Made by a program: the position numbers and the translations under genes. Shown piece after piece: positions 5,911-11,470 of a DNA stretch of 13,322 nt. A model generated the notes under the pieces. The model saw only the letters and a program-made list of their open reading frames with translations. It was not told the origin of the DNA and did no database searches. Numbering within the stretch: position 1 is the first letter of the stretch; each line of letters begins with the position of its first letter. Origin of the DNA: CAZWRK01 sp964635875 (GTDB lineage Bacteria; Pseudomonadota; Gammaproteobacteria; Burkholderiales; Aquaspirillaceae); assembly GCA_964635875.1 (NCBI GenBank), contig CAZWRK010000111.1, forward strand, positions 1-13,322, in the 5' to 3' direction.

Positions 5911-6485
5911 TTTTTTAGCTTTTTGAGTTGTTGTTTAATCCATTCTTCTCTGCTAACTGGTTGTGGTTTATCCAGTCCTAGAAAAGTACGGACACGAGTA
6001 TGGAGAAAGGCAGAGTTGTCCACCTGTTCACAAGTTAAGTCTCCAAATAGCTCTTTCCATCCGCCTTTTTTATTCAATAGTGCGTCTGTAAAAGGACAAT
6101 CACCAAACCGATAAATTTTAACATAATCGCCTATGGTAATATCCATCAAAGCCTTTTTGTGGGCCTCGTCTGGATAACACACATCACCATCTGCAGTAAC
6201 GTGTTCAGTGATCGATCTATTTGCAGTAGATGCTAAAAACCGCACTACATCTTTTTTGACTTGTTCTGGAGTCTTTATTGTACCTGCTGGAGTTACCGAC
6301 AATCCCACACCATACCAAAGAGTCTGAGCAAAAGAAGAATAAATTTCCTTTGTAGTGTACAGATGATCTTGGATAAAGTACGAAAATCGTGTTCGGCCTT
6401 CTTTAGTGGTGTATTTAGGACCTTCAGGTAATTGAAGAAGGATGTGTAAACTTATTTTTGTTAGAAATATTTCAAATCTGTTCAT
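5907..6485 (-). CDS. Member 2 of a four-gene paralogous family, 192 residues
   Basis: Unknown function. Features are an N-terminal helix (NRFEIFLTKISLHILLQLP), a Thr/Lys-rich middle, the segment GGWKELFGDLTCEQVD at about 140-156, and the shared C-terminal signature SREEWIKQQLKKLKK. The W-x-x-LF pattern about 35-50 residues before the tail is also seen in members 1 and 3 (NWDLLF, LWTLF). The ATG overlaps the TGA of member 1. No family outside this window comes to mind. Confidence 0.8.
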   Translation of the reverse strand: MNRFEIFLTKISLHILLQLPEGPKYTTKEGRTRFSYFIQDHLYTTKEIYSSFAQTLWYGVGLSVTPAGTIKTPEQVKKDVVRFLASTANRSITEHVTADGDVCYPDEAHKKALMDITIGDYVKIYRFGDCPFTDALLNKKGGWKELFGDLTCEQVDNSAFLHTRVRTFLGLDKPQPVSREEWIKQQLKKLKK

Positions 6486-7075
6486 GATGATTTAAGTTTT
6501 TTGAGTTGTAGCTCAATCCATGCAGACCTTGTCATAGTTTCTGTCATCTTTGGAATGAGCTTTAGCCATGTGCTACGGATGACAGGCCAATTATAATCCT
6601 TAATAGCTTGTACCAATGTCTTAGAGTCTTCTGTTTTTTCTTCAAACAAAAGATCCCAATTATGGTTACCTCGGAATAAAGTGACTGTTAGAGGTATTTT
6701 TCCAATAGTGTAGACGGTCTGAATTTCCGAACCATAGAAAGGCATTAAATATGCACGGTAACGCTCAAAAGGCATTTCGTTAATATCTAATGATTCCGAT
6801 ATCTCTAAAGCAATAACAGGATCTTTATTTGATGCATGTTTAAGTATTCCTTTTTTTATTTGTATATGGGACATACTATGCGACAAAGATGCATTAGACC
6901 ATAGATATCTTGATAGCGTGGGATAGCAATAATCCATGTGTGAGAACCGACTTGCTTCAACAACTTGTGAAATATAACTCCTTTCTGGATGATCTTCGAA
7001 TTGAGGAACATCTGATGGAGTTAATTTAATAAGATTAAAAAGTGAAGCTCTTTCGAGTAATTGAGTAAAATTCAT
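6482..7075 (-). CDS. Member 1 of a four-gene paralogous family, 197 residues
   Basis: Unknown function. It starts MNFTQLLERASLFNLIKL, contains YCYPTLSRYLWSNASLSHS, FERYRAYLMPFYGSEIQTVY and NWDLLFEEKTEDSKTL, and ends with the shared tail TRSAWIELQLKKLKSS. The frame is open up to 7207, but that would run through a terminator and a promoter. The ATG at 7075 is therefore chosen; it has CCCACCACC about 10 bases upstream. It is the first gene of unit D. Confidence 0.8.
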   Translation of the reverse strand: MNFTQLLERASLFNLIKLTPSDVPQFEDHPERSYISQVVEASRFSHMDYCYPTLSRYLWSNASLSHSMSHIQIKKGILKHASNKDPVIALEISESLDINEMPFERYRAYLMPFYGSEIQTVYTIGKIPLTVTLFRGNHNWDLLFEEKTEDSKTLVQAIKDYNWPVIRSTWLKLIPKMTETMTRSAWIELQLKKLKSS

Positions 7076-7105
7076 AAATATATGGTGGTGGGTTGTTCTT
7101 ATTGT

Positions 7106-7127
7106 ATTATACCCACTAATAGCTAAA
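7106..7127 (-). promoter_or_regulatory. Promoter of unit D (GGGTATAATAC)
   Basis: The minus strand has CTTTAGCTATTAGTGGG and then a perfect TATAAT (7111-7106). It lies between the unit E terminator and the ATG at 7075. The leader reads ACAATAAGAACAACCCACC; unlike the other four leaders, it has no obvious hairpin at its 5' end. Confidence 0.65.
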
Positions 7128-7154
7128 GAAAAGGATGCCGTAAGCACCCTTTTC
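7128..7154 (-). terminator. Terminator of unit E
   Basis: An 11-base stem (7128-7138 with 7144-7154), with one G-U pair in the minus-strand RNA, and a 5-base loop. TTTTCTTTAG follows. About 45 bases without a gene separate it from the stop of the 68-residue gene at 7200. Confidence 0.85.
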
Positions 7155-7199
7155 TTCCAATTATTTGATATCGATCCGAAGATTGTGATAGAGAATGTA

Positions 7200-7406
7200 C
7201 TAATCACCTTCTTTCAGATAACCACGAGTTCTCCAGTCCAACAGAAACTTCTTGACGAAGGATTCGGCAGACAAACCAGCGGGAATGTCTTTGAATTCTC
7301 TCGTAAATGTTTCAGTTGTTTGAGTGTAACCAAGAGGACTTAGTGACGGATTGAGTACTGCGGAATCTTTTGTGTATTTTGTGTGTAGAACGGTTAGCGT
7401 GAGCAT
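7200..7406 (-). CDS. Unknown small protein, 68 residues
   Basis: Starts MLTLTVLHTKYTKDSAVL and ends FVKKFLLDWRTRGYLKEGD. The middle is Thr- and Ser-rich. No family is recognised and no membrane segment is visible. The ATG at 7406 gives a 13-base overlap with the upstream gene, the same overlap as at 4518-4530. A longer frame to 7457 would overlap more and is less likely. Last gene of unit E. Confidence 0.65.
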   Translation of the reverse strand: MLTLTVLHTKYTKDSAVLNPSLSPLGYTQTTETFTREFKDIPAGLSAESFVKKFLLDWRTRGYLKEGD

Positions 7407-7792
7407 GATATTTCGAGGTTCCAATAGAATGTGTTGTTGCCTACCCAATAATTCCACATCCGCTTAAGTTCATTAATTGGATGAAGAATATCGAATGGTT
7501 TCCACAAAGCTATTGCTATTTGTCTTGCGAGTTCGGGGTAAACAGAGGAACGCGTCCAACCATTTCCAGGTTGTACGTATGTATGTCCTCTATGTAAGCG
7601 GTAAGCAATCCCTTCGTAACAACTGTCAAATGGCTTATCTGACAGTGTTAGAGTGATTTCTTTTATTCCTTCCGGCCAAACGCCTAAATGGTATTCCACA
7701 AAGCATTGACATAATACCGGAAAGCAAAAGCGTTCATTCAAACAATATGAATAACCACTTTTAAACAGGGTCACCTTCTTCAGATTTTCCAT
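7394..7792 (-). CDS. Unknown protein, about 132 residues
   Basis: Cys-, Trp- and Tyr-rich. Notable parts are SGYSYCLNERFCFPVLCQCF (residues 12-31), then KEITLTLSDKPFD, HTYVQPGNGWTRSSVYPELA and KRMWNYWVGNNTFYWNL. The order LTLSDKPF, G-x-x-Y and a late W-x-x-x-x-x-P-x-L reminds me faintly of the small phage family DUF6717, but I would not rely on that. The start at 7792 overlaps the upstream gene by 32 bases; earlier in-frame ATGs at 7822 and 7819 would overlap more. No Shine-Dalgarno is clear. Confidence 0.65.
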   Translation of the reverse strand: MENLKKVTLFKSGYSYCLNERFCFPVLCQCFVEYHLGVWPEGIKEITLTLSDKPFDSCYEGIAYRLHRGHTYVQPGNGWTRSSVYPELARQIAIALWKPFDILHPINELKRMWNYWVGNNTFYWNLEISCSR

Positions 7793-8438
7793 ATTCGGCC
7801 CAAGTTTGTTCTTCTTCATCATCGAAGGTAAAGCCCAATTCGAGCATTTTCTTTTTTAGCTCATTATGATCTTTGTACTTGATAACTGTGAATGGGGATA
7901 GGTCGTATTCCACTCGGAAATTAAAATTGCCGGCGCAAGCCTTTTCCAATGCTTGTTTAAGAGCTTCGGCTGCGTTAGGGCCATTCATTCCTGTTACATC
8001 ATGATAATCGAAATCTTGTTTACCTGGATTCCATACCATTAGATGTTTGACACGACCTATGGCAGCCAGTTTAATATGATTTGTTGCTTCGTTGTCGTCG
8101 TCTTCATCTTGATAATCAAATGCATTGACAGCATTTTCAAGTGAAGCCCAATAAATTTGACCTACTGTGTAGTAATGATCAAACTGAAGAATGTGATTGG
8201 TATGATAATCAATCACAATCAACCCATATTCTTCTGGAGAGGACTGTTTGTGTCCTGCCCAAAAGAACTCACTTGGATCTGCCTTTTCACAATTAACAAT
8301 AAACTCAAGAAATTCCGGATTATTTTCATCCAAAATATTCGGAGTATTAGTGATAAATGGCATTCGGTTTGTCCAAGCGCTAAATTTATGTATAGCTCCA
8401 TCAGTTTTACGTACTGTAACGGCAATAGTTCCTCCCAT
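7761..8438 (-). CDS. Unknown acidic protein, 225 residues
   Basis: Not recognised. The N-terminus is beta-rich (MGGTIAVTVRKTDGAIHKFS). It contains YGLIVIDYHTNHILQFDHYY near residues 70-90, an acidic patch (DYQDEDDDNEA) near 108-118, an Ala/Glu-rich helix (NAAEALKQALEKACAG) and an acidic C-terminus (DDEEEQTWAEYGKSEEGD). No membrane segments are visible. The ATG is 3 bases after the stop of the lipoprotein gene (TAACAGATG), so translation is probably coupled. Confidence 0.75.
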   Translation of the reverse strand: MGGTIAVTVRKTDGAIHKFSAWTNRMPFITNTPNILDENNPEFLEFIVNCEKADPSEFFWAGHKQSSPEEYGLIVIDYHTNHILQFDHYYTVGQIYWASLENAVNAFDYQDEDDDNEATNHIKLAAIGRVKHLMVWNPGKQDFDYHDVTGMNGPNAAEALKQALEKACAGNFNFRVEYDLSPFTVIKYKDHNELKKKMLELGFTFDDEEEQTWAEYGKSEEGDPV

Positions 8439-8441
8439 CTG

Positions 8442-8708
8442 TTAGCGCCATTTGGGGTCGATTGGCGGTGTCGTTGGTTGTGTTGGCTGTGTTGGTACTG
8501 TTGGTGATGGCGGAGACGCTGGAACAGGCGTTACAAGCGGATCCAGAGGCACAACCTTGTACTGATCTCCTATAACATGTGTAACAGTGTATCTGATGCC
8601 CTTTTCATCAGTCATCAGCTTTGCTTCCCCGTCTTTGAAATGAGGATTTTTGAGATCAGGGCAAGAAGTGAGGAGAAGTGTGAGTGGAATTAGGAGGAGT
8701 TTTTTCAT
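8442..8708 (-). CDS. Proline-rich lipoprotein, 88 residues (o-spanin-like shape)
   Basis: The N-terminus MKKLLLIPLTLLLTSC is a lipoprotein signal with lipobox LLTSC, so Cys16 is predicted to be lipidated after signal peptidase II cleavage. A short soluble part (YTVTHVIGDQYKVVPLD) follows, then a Pro/Thr-rich tail from about residue 60. Small size, lipidation and a Pro-rich tail are typical of phage Rz1-type outer-membrane spanins. No Rz-like inner-membrane partner overlaps it, so it may instead be another surface lipoprotein. The ATG at 8708 overlaps the upstream TGA and has TCACCACA just before it. The frame is open to 8744, but the earlier start would spoil the signal sequence. Confidence 0.75.
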   Translation of the reverse strand: MKKLLLIPLTLLLTSCPDLKNPHFKDGEAKLMTDEKGIRYTVTHVIGDQYKVVPLDPLVTPVPASPPSPTVPTQPTQPTTPPIDPKWR

Positions 8709-8944
8709 TGTGGTGATTTTATCCAACCGTGACCAATATAGCATTCGCCAAAGGTACCGATCGGAAATTTTACGAAGAAGCGGTCATTCTCAAGTAGTTC
8801 AACATCGAACTCATCGCCAGTTTTAACGATGAGTTCGTGTCGAGGACCTACATGAAAATCACGAACCGCTTTAACACGAGTTAGTGATGGTTGCATTGTC
8901 AGTCTATTGTCCAGAATAAGAATGGAATTAACGTGTGCGTCCAT
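8705..8944 (-). CDS. Small SH3-like protein, 79 residues (or 63 from an inner start)
   Basis: The core (VKAVRDFHVGPRHELIVKTG to CYIGHGWIKSP) looks like a five-strand SH3-like barrel: a D-F/G turn, alternating hydrophobic strands and a closing GHGWI. No specific family can be named. The start at 8944 is favoured by GAGGAGG 7 bases upstream, the best Shine-Dalgarno in the window. An inner ATG at 8896 sits 2 bases after the stop of the 38-residue ORF (TGACAATG) and would give 63 residues keeping the whole core. The choice between them decides whether the short ORF and this gene overlap. Confidence 0.7.
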   Translation of the reverse strand: MDAHVNSILILDNRLTMQPSLTRVKAVRDFHVGPRHELIVKTGDEFDVELLENDRFFVKFPIGTFGECYIGHGWIKSPQ

Positions 8945-9014
8945 ATATCATCCTCCTCACGGAAGTCAGTATATGGACGCTTGTCGAACCAGAACTTATA
9001 TCTTTTCTTTAGCA
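8898..9014 (-). CDS. Possible short leader ORF, 38 residues
   Basis: Encodes a basic-then-acidic start (MLKKRYKFWFDKRPYTDFRE) and a hydrophobic end (TLIPFLFWTID). Its ATG at 9014 follows CACCACCACA directly, as for the first genes of other units, with the unit E promoter about 48 bases upstream. It runs through the Shine-Dalgarno and first 16 codons of the next gene in another frame. Either it is a real small protein coupled to the 63-residue form of the next gene, or a chance ORF in a leader. No family is recognised. Confidence 0.4.
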
Positions 9015-9035
9015 TTGTGGTGGTGTTTGTTGTTG

Positions 9036-9057
9036 TGAAGAGTGTTATTACCCTTCA
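9036..9057 (-). promoter_or_regulatory. 5' leader hairpin of unit E mRNA
   Basis: A 5-base stem, TGAAG (9057-9053) with CTTCA (9040-9036), and a 12-base loop containing GGTAATAA. It starts about 5 bases after the -10. The AAACACCACCACA stretch and the ATG at 9014 follow. Confidence 0.45.
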
Positions 9058-9061
9058 AATT

Positions 9062-9070
9062 ATTATACCC
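9062..9070 (-). promoter_or_regulatory. Promoter of unit E (GGGTATAATAA), overlapping a stop codon
   Basis: GGG followed by a perfect TATAAT (9067-9062) on the minus strand. The TAA stop of the upstream 223-residue gene (9065-9063) lies inside the -10, the same arrangement as at 4779. No terminator hairpin precedes it. Confidence 0.65.
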
Positions 9071-9734
9071 TCTTCTTGGAGAGCCGCTTCAGTTCATAAC
9101 GAAGGAAATACATGCGTATGTCACGGTTTGAGAGAGCGCTATTACTCATTGGAGCGTTATAAAATAATAACGTAGGCTTCTTCATTTGATTTGAGCTCCA
9201 AAATCTGATATGAGGGTTTTCCTTCAAGAAATTCTTCGCCAATTTGAAGAGTTTTGTTTTATGCTTTTGCCATATACTGCGGAACAAATGTGAACCATAA
9301 CAAAGATATGACTCATTTGCGAATGTCATTGATCTAATAATATCAGCAACATTCTTTTTATTCCAAACTTTTCTGAATCTTGCTCTTTCTTCGTTCTTTT
9401 TATTGATTCGTTCCAATACAGACAACCGTGCAAGTTCGTGTTTCAAGAACAGAATACGAATACCGCGATGTCCGAATCTTCTGCTTAAGTGGCGATTGAC
9501 TACGAATAATGGACCTGAATTAGAAACCCATTGATATGTCGATACACCAGGATGTTGATTATTATATAACCATTGTTGTGCAAGGTTTAACAAGGACTGA
9601 CGATGGGTGTTCCAGAGTTGATTGAACTTATCGTCTAGAAAACAAAGAAATTTAATTCTCGGTCGTGCTTCCATTTTCTTTAGAAGCGAACGAACGTATC
9701 TGCTTGTCCATATTGCATTGAAGTCGTTGGTCAT
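9063..9734 (-). CDS. Protein with two copies of a new ~95-residue domain, 223 residues
   Basis: Unknown function. Residues 5-104 and 120-218 are two copies of one domain. Each copy has a Trp near its start (FNAIWTS, FRKVWNK), then F-x-x-[LI]-W-x-x-H (FNQLWNTH, FRSIWQKH), [NK]LA-x-x-[WF]L-x-x-N, an LF pair, and an ending IR-x-x-FL[KR]-x-EL-x-RL. The whole is basic and largely helical, with no known catalytic motif. The same pair of domains is found in the gene at 10257-10899, which starts with the same M-T-x-FN-x-x-WTS pattern and so supports this ATG. It overlaps the preceding membrane-protein gene by 83 bases, which is unusual here. The KKRV end is imposed by the promoter overlap. Confidence 0.85.
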   Translation of the reverse strand: MTNDFNAIWTSRYVRSLLKKMEARPRIKFLCFLDDKFNQLWNTHRQSLLNLAQQWLYNNQHPGVSTYQWVSNSGPLFVVNRHLSRRFGHRGIRILFLKHELARLSVLERINKKNEERARFRKVWNKKNVADIIRSMTFANESYLCYGSHLFRSIWQKHKTKLFKLAKNFLKENPHIRFWSSNQMKKPTLLFYNAPMSNSALSNRDIRMYFLRYELKRLSKKRV

Positions 9735-9963
9735 AGTAGGTCATGATTGAATTGATGATGGTTTTAATGACCATATAGATGAACATAACCATTGTGATGA
9801 AGCGGACAACCTCAGCAACAATACTATAACGTTCGTCTAGCGGTAATTTATATATTTCCGGTATTAATTGAATGAAATCTGCAAGCATGTTGAACACTAT
9901 GAAGCAGACAACCTCAACAAATAACAGGAAAATACAACGATAGAAAATTCGTTGGAAATTCAT
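9652..9963 (-). CDS. Small membrane protein, 103 residues
   Basis: Two hydrophobic segments: residues 7-26 (FYRCIFLLFVEVVCFIVFNM) and about 51-71 (VVRFITMVMFIYMVIKTII). A hydrophilic, charged C-terminus (DQRLQCNMDKQIRSFASKEN) follows. Predicted inner-membrane hairpin with both ends on the same side. No family is recognised. Its last 28 codons overlap the start of the 223-residue gene in another frame. Either the overlap is real or the true C-terminus differs. Confidence 0.7.
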   Translation of the reverse strand: MNFQRIFYRCIFLLFVEVVCFIVFNMLADFIQLIPEIYKLPLDERYSIVAEVVRFITMVMFIYMVIKTIINSIMTYYDQRLQCNMDKQIRSFASKENGSTTEN

Positions 9964-10106
9964 TATGGTAGTTATAAAGCCTTTTTTGAAATGGGGTCAA
10001 ATAAGCAACTATTCGATAAAGGCTGAAAACGAATAGTACTATAGCGAATGAATTAAACCAGATGCCCCTTGATTTAATCCATTTAATTATTGGCGTGAAG
10101 CCACAT
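9914..10106 (-). pseudogene. Possible broken small membrane-protein gene
   Basis: Between two genes lies an open stretch without a start whose translation has a good membrane helix (WFNSFAIVLFVFSLYRIVAYL) and a polar tail (TPFQKRLYNYHNEF). An ATG overlapping the upstream stop (TAATG at 10106) starts MWLHANN and then hits TAA at about 10083. Dropping one base near 10085 would join it to the membrane frame and give about 63 residues. The tail would overlap the 103-residue gene by 50 bases. It may also be plain non-coding DNA. Without it, 9964-10105 holds nothing I can identify. Confidence 0.3.
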
Positions 10107-10309
10107 TAGTTTACCAGCTCCCATTCATCTTGATAATAAGGCCAGTCAACTTCACGTACGACAGCAAAACGAACAAGTTCTCTATATAATTTATGCTGTA
10201 TAACGAGAAATTTTTGGCCTTTATATGCAGGTAATGAATTTAATCTGGTACAATATTCACTTGCGGATTCGAGTGTGTCTTTTGGAGGGAATTTTAGTCC
10301 TTTTGGCAT
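10106..10309 (-). CDS. Unknown small protein, 67 residues
   Basis: Starts MPKGLKFPPKDTLESASEY and has a hydrophobic, basic centre (GQKFLVIQHKLYRELVRFAV) and an aromatic, acidic end (DWPYYQDEWELVN). No family is recognised. The ATG lies inside the end of the two-domain gene, overlapping it by 53 bases. The coding character is plausible, but the long overlap lowers confidence in the exact start; there is no later in-frame ATG. Confidence 0.6.
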   Translation of the reverse strand: MPKGLKFPPKDTLESASEYCTRLNSLPAYKGQKFLVIQHKLYRELVRFAVVREVDWPYYQDEWELVN

Positions 10310-10899
10310 TGGTTAACCGTTTGATTTCGTATTTGAGGAATTCAATGCGTAAAGGACGATTTAGATCATCTCTGAATAACGGAGCATCTTTACCACGTTC
10401 TGTACTCACCTGATCGAATAAAAACGTTTTTTGGTTATTAAGATAATTTCTTGCGACTTCTTTGATCTTTGGACGATGTGTATTCCAGAGAATTGCAAAT
10501 GTAGTAGAAGCCCAACAAATAAATCTCATATCTGATTGTTGATACAGCTTAAGAACGTGTTTGAGTGTTCCGACTGTCCAAACCTTTTTGAATTCTTTTT
10601 CTTCGAGACGTTTTATTTCCGCCTTCAAGAATTCAATACGTGTTTTTCTGTGTAATTCCAAATCGGTGCAGTGAAATAAATAATCAAAGCGACCGGAATT
10701 CACTAACACATAAGCATAAGGAATTTGATTCTTCTTTATCCAATTGATGGCTAACTTTCGGATTTGAAGAAAATGTTCATGCCAGATTCTTTGAAAAGTA
10801 TCGCTGGCTGTACATAAGGCTCTTGTTCCTTCTGTTTGTTTGAAATCTCGCAGTATTTTGCGAAGGGCTTTTGAGGTCCATTTTGTATTAAAAAGTCAT
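10257..10899 (-). CDS. Second two-domain protein, interrupted by a 1-base frameshift near its start
   Basis: Paralogue of the gene at 9063-9734. The open frame from about 10895 contains two copies of the ~95-residue domain: the first ends RIEFLKAEIKRL near 10605, the second runs from FKKVW near 10592 to RIEFLKYEIKRL near 10314. The expected ATG at 10899 is 5 bases after the M23 gene stop but reads only M-T-F-stop. Removing one T from the five-T run (10890-10894 on the plus strand) gives MTFNTKWTS, matching MTNDFNAIWTS of the paralogue, and a 213-residue protein. As it stands the only usable in-frame start is GTG at 10709, which would cut off most of domain one. It could be sequencing error, slippage or true damage. 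Confidence 0.7.
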
Positions 10900-10904
10900 G
10901 GTTG

Positions 10905-11470
10905 TCATCTCATTAATATTTCATTAGGATCAAAATGGTATTCAAGATCAGACAGTCTCCCATAACCATCGATCTTACGTGAATCTGTTTTGAGTACTTC
11001 TTCATATTGCAAACATTGAACATGAATGTGCTCAAATACATTTCCATTAAACATTTGAGGACCAACACGACCTATCCATTTGCCTTCCTCGATTTCAGCT
11101 CCTACACGCAAATGTGGTTCGAGTTCTTCCCCTCTGTCTAAATGGCCAATAATCCAATAACGCTTTGGATAGTTTTGAAGAATGTCAATCCTTCTGCCCA
11201 TCCAACATCATTATCAGTGTCATCCCAAATGTCCATGATTATTCCATTTACAGGCGCATACACTGTTGTTCCTGCTGGTGCTTGATAATCTCTTCCTAAA
11301 TGGATGACTTCTGGATAATCCTTTAGATAAGTATTTTTCCAGATTTCTTTGCGATCTTCACCGTACTTTGAATATGTCCACCAGTGATTGTGCACTGTTT
11401 TCTTGGACACTTCAGTAGTGAGGAAATCGACTTCTTTGAACTTTTCTCTGAAAAAGAGGTTAGGAAACAT
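10905..11470 (-). CDS. M23 (LytM-type) metallopeptidase, split by a 1-base frameshift
   Basis: A zinc peptidase family that cuts cross-bridge peptides in the cell wall. In phages it serves in tail entry or lysis. The motifs are all present but divided over two frames. The first frame (11470-11138) has H-L-G-R-D at its residues 57-61, followed by APAGTTVYAPVNG. The second frame (from about 11201 to 10905) has IIGHL, a G-x-x-IG-x-x-G stretch and the final H-I-H. Adding one G to the GGG run at 11197-11199 joins DVGW to GRRIDIL, as expected for the family, and gives 188 residues. No signal peptide or membrane anchor is seen. The ATG overlaps the stop of the I78-like gene (TAATG). Confidence 0.8.

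Noticed and set aside
7076..7207. 44-residue extension of the first unit D gene
   Set aside because: It would be translated through a terminator hairpin and a perfect TATAAT promoter. The start at 7075 is preceded by the leader motif.
8157..8507. 116-codon plus-strand frame opposite the 225-residue and lipoprotein genes
   Set aside because: Antisense of well-supported coding sequence; its Cys/Trp-rich end is the reverse of the Pro/Thr-rich codons.
10225..10413. Plus-strand frame opposite the two-domain gene
   Set aside because: Antisense shadow; the minus-strand frame is supported by domain similarity to its paralogue.
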